From Leptasterias polaris (Eukaryota > Echinodermata > Asteroidea > Forcipulatida > Asteriidae), in NCBI GenBank assembly GCA_037783415.1, contig JAZGTN010000043.1:248001-312000 (forward strand): a stretch of DNA of 64,000 nucleotides. The letters are read 5' to 3'. Each line of letters starts with the position of its first letter. Position 1 is the first letter of the stretch. Under the pieces are notes generated by a model. The model saw only the letters and a list, made by a program, of their open reading frames with translations, did not search any database and was not told the DNA's origin. The translations under genes and the position numbers were made by a program. Of this stretch, positions 1 to 10,364 are shown one piece after another.

Positions 1-343
1 TGGAAGAGCCGTGTATGGGCACAAAGCTCACAGTTTTTCAATGGCGCTTCAGAGAGTCTATGAAGCATAAGTGTAACAATCTGGAAGTTTGCATTACTCT
101 ATCGAAGAAAAGATACGCACAAATTGAAATATGACTGTTTTTTCTTCTTTGCCTGCTGCAACTGGTTGCCTGTATAAGTGCCTCTTGTGACAGGACCCTA
201 ACAGTTGAAAATAATGACTTTAGTAGTCTAGATATTTTTATACTGAAGTTTGAGCTTGACAATGATCAAGAAATTTGGGCGACTGTTTTACACCTTTCAT
301 TCCGTTGTTTAGTTAAACACTTTGTTTCCCTTCCACTTAACAG

Positions 344-3300
344 CACGACAAGTTCAACGGCGAGCAGCTGCGACACAGAATTCAGCAAGGAGGATGAGCT
401 GCGACTGAGAGACTACATCCAGCAACTGAAGAACGACAAGTCGGCAGTGCGGCTGACCGTCATGGAGCTGGAGAGCGTGTACATTGATCCAATGTCCCAA
501 GAGGTCATGTCCAGTACGGACAGCCAGAGGCTGGACCTGGAGAACGCTGTACTGATGCAGGAGATTGCCGCTCTCAAGGTAAAGATGTTTGGAAGTTGCC
601 GACAGAATTTTGGATAACAAGTTTTGAAGCTTTGCGTGGAGGGTATGATGAAAGAATGGTTTTTGGGTTGAATTGTTTACAGGCCAAAACAAACACAAAT
701 GTTTAATGTGTTGTTAGTGACAGGTTCTCTACTCTTATTATTTATCAAGAAATAAACCACAAGGGAAACTAATGGGTAAATTTTAAAATGATTTGGGGTG
801 GAACAAAGGTATTGATAAAATAGGGAGACTACCAACATTAGGGCTAGATAGCTCAGTTGTTAAGAGAGCCAGCACATTAATCCGGTGGTTGCAGGCTCAA
901 GTCCCGCTCAAATTTCTTTTGTTCAACCACAATTTGTTTTAAAGCAAGAAACATTATTTGTAATACAAACTTATTAACTTGATGAAAATTGAGTGCTTGT
1001 TGAATACTATCATATGCCTATTTGGCATCCGTGTATAGTAGTGTTTGAAATTCCAAGTATGCCTGACTCACTGCTAATTAGACAGACTGACCGATAATCC
1101 CGGCCACATCGGATTGCAAAGATCCCCAGTTATTTCATGTGCAGTCAGTCATCCGGCTTGTGGTCAATCGATAAAGAGTTCCTTAACCCTTTGAACCCTG
1201 CATTGTTTATGTGCATTGACCTGCTCACCCTGCATTGTTTGCACATATTAGCATATTTTAGCAGTATTTTGAGACTTCAACTTTACCTCACTCCTATTAG
1301 TTTATTTTATGTGTGGACACATGTTTGTTTGATTGAATAAAGGTTGTCTAACATGTTTACATCAATATAGTAAATAAATCAATATATAACAAAATATTGT
1401 TTGGTTCATGTAATCATGAAAACAGGAAAGTTTTTTCATTTTTTTTTTTTTTTTTTTTTTTTTTATTCTTCGAGTCGGGGTTTATACACAAACCAAACAA
1501 TATTGTTTGCTACTTGTTATTTGCTCACTTACTCTATAGCCAGTACCTCACTTTGGTATGCCAGTTGTGCCAACAGTTGGACCCTAGGGCTAGTGGAACT
1601 ATTACTGAACTAGCAGCACTAGAGTCACTATCGGTGTCACTGTCATGCGGATTGTTTGCTACTGGTAATGGTGCTGCATTTATGGAAACAGGTAGAGGTG
1701 CAAAAACAGATGGGAATAATGGAGGTGTGGGTACAGCTGGTCTTGATGGCCCTCCTAAGCTTACCGGTTGGGGCTGCCGATCATCATCCATTGCTGTAAT
1801 GCTTTCATTATCAGAGTCTTCGTCATACATGTCATCATCATCAATAACATCGTCGTCAATTTCACTCTCGAAATCGCTTGGATTCCCGTAATCCGAACTA
1901 TTCAGGTCTTCATCATCATCTTCTTCGAAGATCTGGGCAAGTAAATTTGTTGCACAAAGGCGCTTTGCCTGCATTTTGTTGATTTTTTTCCACAAATAGT
2001 CGGAAATCTTTGCTGATTGACACGAAAAGCATGAACTTTAGAACACATGGACTAGTGAAAAACATGTGGATGAACCGAACATGCTCTATAGTTGGCTGTT
2101 TATTCTGTCAAGTTTCATTTTTCAAGTTAAAAATACGTGCCAAATTTTTTTTGAACTTTTTTTTCACGAAAATATTTAGAAAACTTGTCCCTTCATTTTT
2201 ATGTTTTTTTCAAAAAAATCTGACATTTATTTAATTTTTTTTTGGTGGAAATAATAAAGAAGTGATTATTCTACCTGAGACTACTGTAAACAGACTTTCT
2301 GAGCGATCTAGCCCCCTCTAGTGACACTAATTATAAGTTCAACAAAAAACACTACTTGAAAGTCACATTCGCGGCTCTTCGGGTGAGTCTCCGTTTACGT
2401 TTAAGTCACAAATGTGGCTCATCGGGTTCAAAGGGTTAAGCCCGAAAAAAAATAAAAAAATAAAGATTACCGAAAAAGAGACAGTCAATTTGGAAAGCAG
2501 CTGCCCTTACTTAGTAAGAGCCACATGTGTGTGTTGAAACATGAGACTGTTCTCTGCTGAGTGATTGGGGTCAGCTTAAAGGAGCACTCCAGTCAGCGAT
2601 TTTAAATGGAAGGTTCAATGTTCATAGCAAAACCTTCATCACCTACTGTTGTCAGGTTTCCTGTACGCCTGTGTACACATGTAGTTTAGATTCTCTTTCC
2701 ATAAAAAGGGCACCAGGCTATTTTCTCCTTCTAGTCTCAATTTGGTTACACTAATTTGAAGGAACAACAAAAGCATTGCAATCTTTTAGAGGAGTCCATT
2801 CATTCTTTTTCAGAGGGCCAATTTATAGAGCTGCCTAAGCAGGAAAATACTGTTGAACAAATTTCTGCTAATCGCAGTTGAGCAGAAAACCAGGCAGTCA
2901 CAAATTGCACATCTGATGTTGTAATTTGGCTGGTAACCTATTTCTGGTAACCAGAATCGTTTTGTGCTGAGCGACATTTCGTGGTCAGCAGCTTTATGAA
3001 ATGGGCCCTGTTGCTCACAGGAGTTGTATCTTAAATTTCCTTTTCACTGGATGCTTACTGCATGTATGTTCAGCCTCCATTACTCTTTGTGAACAATTTA
3101 AGTTTTCGTAATTTTTCCTGCACCCTTTTGCAATACCAGGAAAGAGCAGTTGACTTTGATAACATTTTAAATGTAAACGGAAACAAAAACTTTACTGACC
3201 GTTTACTGTGCAAATTCTGGTTTATTAACTTTAGAATAGCAACAAAAAATCAATTGAAATGTTCCTTTTTAATACCATTGTTGCCGACAAATTTATTAAC

Positions 3301-6300
3301 ATCTGAGGTCAAGTAAGGTCACATTTATTTACAATTTCTTGTGTGACCTAATTGCTAGTATTAGAGTTTGAGCTCAATTGGCCTTTTGGGGGTCCGGAAC
3401 CAAAACTTGGTGTGAGCATGGAGGAGCGAACTCCTTAATTTATTCGTTTGCACATATAAGACATTTAGTAAGCTAAGCAAAACAATTGGATACTCAGTCA
3501 ATTTATCTGACAATATATTCCAAAGAGAGACATTTTTTAAAGATGAACAGTGCAGGTATAATTCTTGACTATTTATTTGGCTCAAACAGTATCTTTAAAT
3601 TTCATTGATTTTTGAAATGGCATTGGTCTACAAACATTGATACCACATTGTCGTCATCGGATAGGCAGCTCAACAATTAATGGGAGATTGTGACGGAACG
3701 AGATGTAATTCGGTTTCACTTTAGATTAATTGAAATAAGATAATCTTAAGGATGGCCTTCAATCTTAAAAGTGGATCACATTTAAGGCTGACATTAACCC
3801 CCCCCCCCCCCCCCCCCAATGCTATTACAGTAAAGGGTTCACAAAACCGTAACCATTCCCAATTGTTCAACATCCAACAGCATATTTTGTTTGATTTTAT
3901 TGGACTCAAGATGGCACCAGTAAACCGATCATGCTCTACAGGGGATCAGGCTTTTTAATTGAGAATATTTTGTCTTCTTTTGATTACAAGCAAATGTTGT
4001 ATGTGCTTAGCAAAGGTTTGGGTTGAGGTATCTCTATGAAATTCAACCAGCATAGCCACATGGGGGCCTGGGGTGGCACGTACCCCCCACAAATTACCAG
4101 TGCCCCCTCCCCTCCCCCACGAAAAAATCCAGATATATGTAGTGCCCTCAAAACAGGAAAAACATGGCCCCTGTGAAGCAACCCCCCTCCGACTGTGCCC
4201 CCCCCCCCCCCCCACCAGTGAAAAAAACCTGGCTACATTGCTAATGAATGTGAGCCCCAGAGTACAAACAGCTCTTAAGCATGAATGCAGACGAATTTAA
4301 ATATTTAAAACATCCGGGATGAGAACATTCAGACGTTTTTATGTCTTCTCGGTAAACAAAAGCAGCTGTTAACTTTCTTTAGCTACAAAGAAATTCCTGT
4401 TTTTTAAAATCTACTTTTCTAGAAGAGAAAATACTTTTCCCACACGGTCTTTGAATGTTTTTAACTCCAGGGGTCACCAAAAGGTGGAAATGAAATTGTT
4501 TTGAACAAACATTCAGATCCTAGTTTCAGATGTTTTCGCAGCAATTGCTTTCACTCCTTTTTATCCAAACACTCTTGTCCTGAAGTTGAAGTGATCCTTT
4601 TTGCTATTTTTAATTGTCTTCATTCATGAGACGATTAGACAGAATATCTTTAAGCCACTCTTCAAAATAGCTCCTGCTCTCTCAGTTAAATTTCCTCCTC
4701 CTTTTGTTGCATGTTTCCAGGAGGAGAAGGCGGAGCTCAAGGCGCAGTACTACCTCCTGGAGAAAGAGAAGAAAGCAGCAGAGTTGAAGATGAGCTCAAG
4801 GGATGCCCGGGAGATGGCTTACCTGGCCCAGATTGATCATCTCAAGTCAGAGGTACAGGATAAGAAGATGGTTCCAAGGAGCCTGAAGGTATGAAGCTGA
4901 TGTTTTAATTTTTTTAGATCAGCTGATCTGCATTTTCACATAAACTATTCTCAACTTGAATCTAAAATGCCCAGCTTTTTGATGTTTTTCGAAATTCTGT
5001 ACCATAAAACAAAATTCTCATCAAATTTTTTTTTGTCTTGTTGATTTTTGTTGCCTTGGTACATCCCAAAGTCAATTGAATTTCTTGAGTGATATTGCCT
5101 TTTCGTCATAACATGTAATGGTAGATGTTTTTTTTTTGTTTTTTGTTTTTGTTTTTTAAATATATGAGATCATAGGTTTAATGATAACATGAACGCCAGT
5201 TGGGCCAAATTCTAAGTTGTTTACAACTAACTGGAATTGGAGGTCAGGTCTTATTCCAAGTTTTTGTTTGTTTATTTGTTAAATTTGTTTTACTTTCATA
5301 TATTTCATTTCTAAATTTTCCTTTCCCATGATATAATTGGTATAGCCATAAACTGTTACGAATTTAAAGAAACAGAATCACGCTTACGCAGAACTAATTG
5401 TTGTTGGGATCAACTTGTTCCCGGAAGTTTGGATGTGCGTGATACTTTCACAGTCTATTTTTTTTTTTTTTTTTTTTTCGGTTTAAAAACACAAAACATG
5501 GTCGGTAGTATCACAAGGTAATACTAAAAATGACACGCTTACAGCAATGATTTTTTAGAAGAATAGCTTCCAATGTATTTCTTGATGCTCACCCATCTGC
5601 ACCACTTCGTCAACAGCAATCAGCCACCTCGACACCTATGATCACGCTAGCTGAGCTGAGCCAGCTGGACGATCCCAACATCTCGGTGGACATGGCCGAC
5701 TTGCTGAGACGAGAGAAGAAGCTGAGATCTAAGATCCATGAGCTGATGGCCACCATTGAGAAGCTACAGAAGAGCTCTGAGATGAGACACCAGCAGTCGG
5801 CAGAGTTCATCACCGACCTGAAGAGAGCCAACAGGTACACGTTGTTATTGAGGGACAAATCGTTGTGTCAGTGCAGAAGTGCTGCATCTCGACTTTGCAA
5901 AAACTTTGTATCTTGCACGAAAATTCTGTGCAAAAAACGTTGTTTCTCGTCGCATACTTAATTTGTATGCTCCTCCGGGCTATGTTAAGCCAGATACGAT
6001 GTTTCGGCAATTTAAAATTGGACGTGATAAAATATGAAAATATTAATATAGGCAGATGTACATGTACTGAGATTCTTTACAAACTGGCGGCTACAGCTAC
6101 GGCTTTCTCTGGATCATGCCTTAAACCAGAGCCTTGTGGATTAGATTTTCAGTCCCTACCTGATTGTGTGGGTTTCCCCCAACATCTAAAACTGACCATT
6201 TCTTCTCGTTTCTTAATCACAATCCTGTTATTTGCGCGTGCGGTGTTGAATGTGTAATAATATTAACAAATTTTTAAATCTGCTCATTATCTGTAAATGG

Positions 6301-7593
6301 CATTATAGTAATAATGCGTCATGTTGTTGTTTCAGTGCCCTTGTAACTGCCTACGATAAAGCCAAAAAGAAACATCAGAACAGACTGAAGAAGCTAGAAG
6401 CTCAGATGATGGCCATGGTGGAGAGACACGACACACAGGTGAGCTTTCTATCTGTCTACACTCTACCTAACCTGTTTGAAAGTGTGACCGTAAAGTCCAC
6501 TGTAAGCCACACCTACAAACTAGATCCAACGATTACCAGAAGCCCATAGGAAATACATTAGTTTTGTGATTGGTTTCTTTTTTAGAACTATGTGAGACTT
6601 TTGAATTCTTTGACTTTCCTTTTACAGTCTTGCAGAGACTTGAGGTTTCTGTGGTAAGAAGTGCATGTTCCGAAAGCAACAAAAACTTTACTCATGCAGA
6701 TACATAAAAGATAGGATAAGATTAATACAAACTAAGATGACAACTTTTATTATCCCACACTGGGGAAATTTAAATTGGCCTTGATTCGAACAGTACAGAC
6801 AAAAAACACGTATAGAACTTTATAACAAACGTGTGATGCACTGACTTATAAACAGGTTCTCTATAACTGTCTGAGTGTATCCATCACTCTGACTGACTCA
6901 GTTAAAGCCTGGTTTCTTTTTCTCTTATAGTACAATCGTGAAACGGATTTCCTTACGTCAGTATCGGAAAACAGCTTACCGTGATTGCTTGTCACATTAC
7001 AGATAGTTTCGCTTTCACTTTCCCGTGAAGTTTGTACCGGGCTTTCGGAATGATTGACACGCAAAAGCGAGATGTCACCGGTTCAAAACAAAATTTCCGG
7101 TTTTTTTCCTGATTAAAAACCAATCACATGCTGGAATGGAGTTTTCGGGGGTTTGGTTTCAAAGCACCATTTTAAGGAAGAGTAGATTCAGTGGCGTAAC
7201 CAGACATTTTCTTTGGGGGCGTACGCGAAGGCGAAGACATAATTTGTGAGGAGAGGGTTATTTTAAAAGTATCAAACCATTCATTTGTGCATACTTTTTT
7301 TTTAAACTAGTTTGGGAGAGGGGGGTGGGCAAGGGTTCCGAGCTGAGGGTTCCTGGAACCCCCTTATGGCAGCATTTTCCTTGACGATTATTGGTGATAG
7401 TGATGGGTTTTTTTTAAAATTAAGTAAGCTGTTTGATCTAAATCAGTTTTTTATTTTTATTACCATTCTTGTCTTTTTGTAATGTGATTATTATTCTCGT
7501 TCTGCTCAGGTGAGGATGCTAAAGCAAAGAATAGCATTACTGGAGGAAGAGAACCAGGCCAGCAGACCCCCACACAACGAAACCTCCCTATAG
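344..7593 (+). CDS. JAKMIP: JAKMIP-family coiled-coil protein, C-terminal 268 residues (5' end outside window)
   Basis: Coding exons read as 344-578, 4721-4888, 5617-5834, 6336-6438 and 7510-7593, all with AG/GT borders and matching phases (the first base completes a codon of an upstream exon). The joined product has EDELRLRDYIQQLKND, DSQRLDLENAVLMQE, RHQQSAEFITDLKRAN, KKLEAQMMAMVERHDTQ and RMLKQRIALLEEEN and ends in NETSL. This closely follows the C-terminal coiled-coil half of vertebrate Janus kinase and microtubule interacting proteins (JAKMIP1-3; RNA/kinesin/microtubule-linked scaffolds, mainly neuronal in vertebrates). It is almost entirely charged heptad-like sequence without enzymatic motifs. 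The terminal ETSL fits a class I PDZ ligand. The N-terminal half should lie upstream of position 1. Function is inferred from the family. Confidence 0.93.
812..932 (+). mobile_element. tRNA-derived SINE copy (Asn-like head)
   Basis: Degenerate copy of the element at 33064-33215: the leader 'TTGACAAAATAGGGAGACTA' is followed by a tRNA-like 'GCTAGATAGCTCAGTTG' D-arm/A-box and a 'GGCTCAAGTCCCGCTC' T-arm/B-box. It sits in the first visible JAKMIP intron. Confidence 0.6.
1183..2439. mobile_element. Non-autonomous piggyBac-type transposon with TTAA target-site duplication
   Basis: The left end is TTAA (1183-1186) followed by CCCTTTGAACCC (1187-1198). The right end is the exact inverse, GGGTTCAAAGGG (2424-2435), followed by TTAA (2436-2439). 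TTAA duplication plus CCC.../...GGG ends is the hallmark of piggyBac elements. At about 1.25 kb it is too short for a full transposase (commonly 500-600 residues). It carries only an acidic transposase-like N-terminal ORF on the minus strand, so it looks internally deleted. A long T tract (about 1439-1464) lies between the left end and the ORF. It is inserted in a JAKMIP intron. Confidence 0.88.
1534..1974 (-). pseudogene. Truncated piggyBac transposase N-terminus (146 aa)
   Basis: The ORF opens at an ATG (1974-1972) and begins MQAKRLCATNLLAQIFEED. It continues as a very acidic Asp/Glu/Ser-rich stretch and then a Pro-rich stretch. A short hydrophobic-plus-acidic start is common in piggyBac transposases upstream of the catalytic region. 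The DDD catalytic domain and C-terminal Cys-rich domain are absent; the frame stops at 1534. Being inside TTAA-flanked piggyBac ends supports the assignment more than the weakly diagnostic sequence does. An acidic host-like protein is the alternative. Confidence 0.6.
2815..3010. mobile_element. MITE family 1 copy (GGGCCCAATTTCAT... termini)
   Basis: Begins AGGGCCAATTTATAGAGCTG and ends CTTTATGAAATGGGCCCTG, i.e. the same sequence inverted, with internal motifs 'TTTGGCTGGTAACCTATTTC' shared by copies near 14.7, 15.5, 41.7, 45.4 and 57.6 kb. About 190 bp, no coding capacity. Confidence 0.75.
3801..4216. repeat. Low-complexity poly-C rich stretch
   Basis: Contains two uninterrupted C runs (about 3800-3817 and 4198-4213) and C-rich sequence between. 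Part of a genome-wide pattern of long homopolymer C/G tracts in this window. Intronic in JAKMIP; no gene seen. Confidence 0.8.
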
Positions 7594-8050
7594 AGAAGCC
7601 CCCTCCCTCAACCTCCCCCCCCCCCTTCTCCCAATCCGTGACCTCTCAGATCCCTATCACTGCCAAACCCAAACCCAAAGATGTTCTTCCTGCCTTCGAC
7701 TGGATGTGAACCCATGACCATGGGATGATGTCGTTGTAAAAAATGTGTGCCTCCTCTCTTCAAAGAATGGTGCTCCTTTCAAGACAAAGAAATACGTTGT
7801 CTTCAGTGATGCAAGAAAAACTGTGATTTTCTTTTTTAAATAAATTGTTATCACGGAGGAAGGACTCTCAAAATATGTAAATCTCGCAGAGCAGGATTAG
7901 AAGTGAAAATCTCGCAAAGTCGGATTACTAGAAGTGCAAATCTCGCAACGCCAGATTACTAGAAGTGAAACTCTAGCACAGCCGATTACTAGAAGTGAAA
8001 ATCTCGCAAAGAAGGATTACGTGACTGGAGATTGGTTCGTACGATGATGA
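7594..8050 (+). other. JAKMIP 3'UTR with candidate poly(A) signal
   Basis: Sequence after the JAKMIP stop codon (7591-7593). It starts with a C-rich stretch. The first canonical AATAAA on this strand is at 7839-7844 and is the likeliest proximal poly(A) signal; further A-rich candidates (about 8125, 9145) would give longer 3'UTRs. The true end cannot be set from sequence alone. Confidence 0.45.
7868..8027 (+). repeat. About 31-bp tandem repeat, 4-5 diverged copies
   Basis: Successive copies of a unit like GATTACTAGAAGTGAAAATC followed by TCGCAAAGCCG, with several substitutions and small indels between copies. It lies just downstream of the first JAKMIP poly(A) signal, so it may be transcribed in longer 3'UTRs. 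No coding potential. Confidence 0.75.
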
Positions 8051-8677
8051 ACTTTAAGTTGGTGATGGAAACTCAGAACTCCCCTGAAGAGAGACAGAAG
8101 AAAAAATTGTGACGAAAGTTGTAAAATAAAAATAAAAAGGTTGGGAGAAACTGTTGCCTTGCCAGGGTTGGAGCTGTTCAATGTGGTACTTCAGAGGAAT
8201 GCTTGCTATGTTTGTATGTCGGAAACGAAAAATGGTTATGCATGTACATAAAAAGGCCGTGTACAGGTTTATACAGATGTTATCAGACTGTTGAAAGGGG
8301 GAGATTATTGACTGAAAAACTGCAGCAGTTTTCAACAAAACTACTCAAAGGAATGATCTGTTATCACAGAAATGTAATGTATGATTGGTGAAGTAGACTT
8401 ATCCAATATGCATGACTGTTTCAAGTGGAGACAACCATTATAGCAATACACCATCATATCTAAAGTTAAATCTCTTTTTAATCAAATGGTAGATAAAAAG
8501 TTTTGATCAGAACATGGCACAAAACTGTTTTGAACATAAAAAGCTTTAAGAGTTTCAGTAATCTGTTTAAAAATGTATAATCAACTCAAAGAACTTTTCT
8601 TCAATATGGATTACAAAGTTTTGGGGTCAAAGTTTTGTGTAATGTTTTTTTCCAACATCGATGCAGGGTTCACATCT

Positions 8678-8932
8678 GGGTCCAATTTCATGGCTCTGCT
8701 TACCGCCAAATTCTGCGCTTACGATCACCATTCTGCACTTACTGAAGAATGTCTAGTTCGGCGCTAGCTGTGTAAGGGAAGAATGCCTAGTAAGTAGTAA
8801 CGTGGAGTACGCACGTGCACAAGCAAAAATTCCCTGCTAACCTGTGAAATACGCTTGACGTAAGCGCAGAATTCTCTGCTTCCGTAAGCGCCGATTCTTT
8901 GTTTACTGTAAGCAGAGCCATGAAATTGGGCC
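8678..8932. mobile_element. MITE family 1 copy with well-preserved 26-bp terminal inverted repeats
   Basis: Left end GGGTCCAATTTCATGGCTCT continuing GCTTAC; right end is its inverse, GTAAGCAGAGCCATGAAATT then GGGCC. About 255 bp. The interior repeats 'TAAGCGCAGAATTC'-like motifs in both orientations. No ORF. Confidence 0.8.
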
Positions 8933-9464
8933 TTGATGATTTCAGTCAAGAAATGAGTTCTTAAGATTGTTCATTATTTTTGGCACATGGCATCTCAGCA
9001 ATGACAGAAATAAGTAGTTGCTCAGATTTGTGTATACCGGTGCTCAAAGAATGACATTCTTATTGTCAATCCGCTGCTTGTGACTGTACATACTGCATGT
9101 ATATCATCTCAGCCACCTACAAAATGTGGAATTAACATTTACAAAAAATAAAAAATTAAAAAAAGATTGGAGAATGATACTTTGATTTTTAATTGCCAGG
9201 CGATTCTTTCTGTGTACCAATCAAGAAGTAATTTTTGTTATTTCTGCAAAGGCAGAGTGTACACTTGTTCCAGGCCATGTCCAATTTGTTAAGATCTTAG
9301 GATGGACGTTCATGAGTTCCAATTGTCAACCTTTTCAAAATAGAAGATTCATTCAAGAGACTCCAATATACTCGTAACTGAGCTGCAGAAATTTTTACTT
9401 CAGATGGTATTATCTCTTTCCGAACCTCAACCCAAGCTCCAACTTCATTTAGACATTTGAGAAT

Positions 9465-9595
9465 TGCTTGCTCAAAGCTTACAGCTTCAAGATGGTTGCA
9501 AATTTTTTAAACTTGGGAAAGCCACTTGGTCAAAGCTTACAGCTTCAAGATGGTTGCAAAGACTTAAAACTTGGGTCCATTGAGTGACAACCTTT
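9465..9595. repeat. About 60-bp direct duplication
   Basis: Two adjacent copies of a unit containing 'CAAAGCTTACAGCTTCAAGA' followed by TGGTTGCAAA. Intergenic, non-coding. Confidence 0.75.
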
Positions 9596-10364
9596 CCAAA
9601 ATTTACTGAACTCTTTTCAAAACAAAATTCTGTAAGCAATCAAGTAGTTTTAAAAAGTGCAAGGGCAAAATTAAAAAAGAAATTATGTGCTTTCTCGTGG
9701 TGCCTTTTTTGTCTAAATTTCTTCAGTTAATTTCAACCGGCCAATCCCAGCGTAACAACATGTTTGTGTTTTACAAAACTTAACCTCGATCCGATTTCAT
9801 AGAGATGCTTAGAATAAACTGTTGCTTAACAAAGTTCAGTTGCTTAATTAAACAATAAGCAGGGCATCAGTACAAAGAGCTAGCGTGACATGCATACCTG
9901 CCAACTGTTCAGATTTAATTTGGAATTGTCCAGATTTTTGAGATCACAGGCCGCAAAAAAATCACAACCTTCCTATTTCTGACAATGACAGCAATGACAA
10001 AAAATTAAAAGGTTCTGGTAAAACAGGGTGCCATTTGCTTGCGACGGTAGAGAATTTCTTACGGGATGCAATGATTTTTGTACATTGTTTTAAATACATA
10101 CGTAATTTGTATGTCTACATGTAATACGCTTGACTCGCACGACTTCTTGCGTCGCGATCTGTGGACTCATAAAACTGGTGTTCCTATTTCCGAGGTTTCA
10201 ATGTTGGCAGGTTATGCACATGGTTTTATATTCAGTAATCTGTTCCTGCCAGGGATGTGGTATTTTAGACTTTTATCTGAACTCTGACTTTTTATGTCTG
10301 CATGATGGAAAACATTTCTGTTGTTTCCTTCAGCTAAAACAAAATAATGCTCTTTGATCTGCTT

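Noticed and set aside
7868..8027. CRISPR-like regularly spaced repeats
   Set aside because: Units are contiguous without unique spacers and the sequence is eukaryotic; it is a minisatellite.
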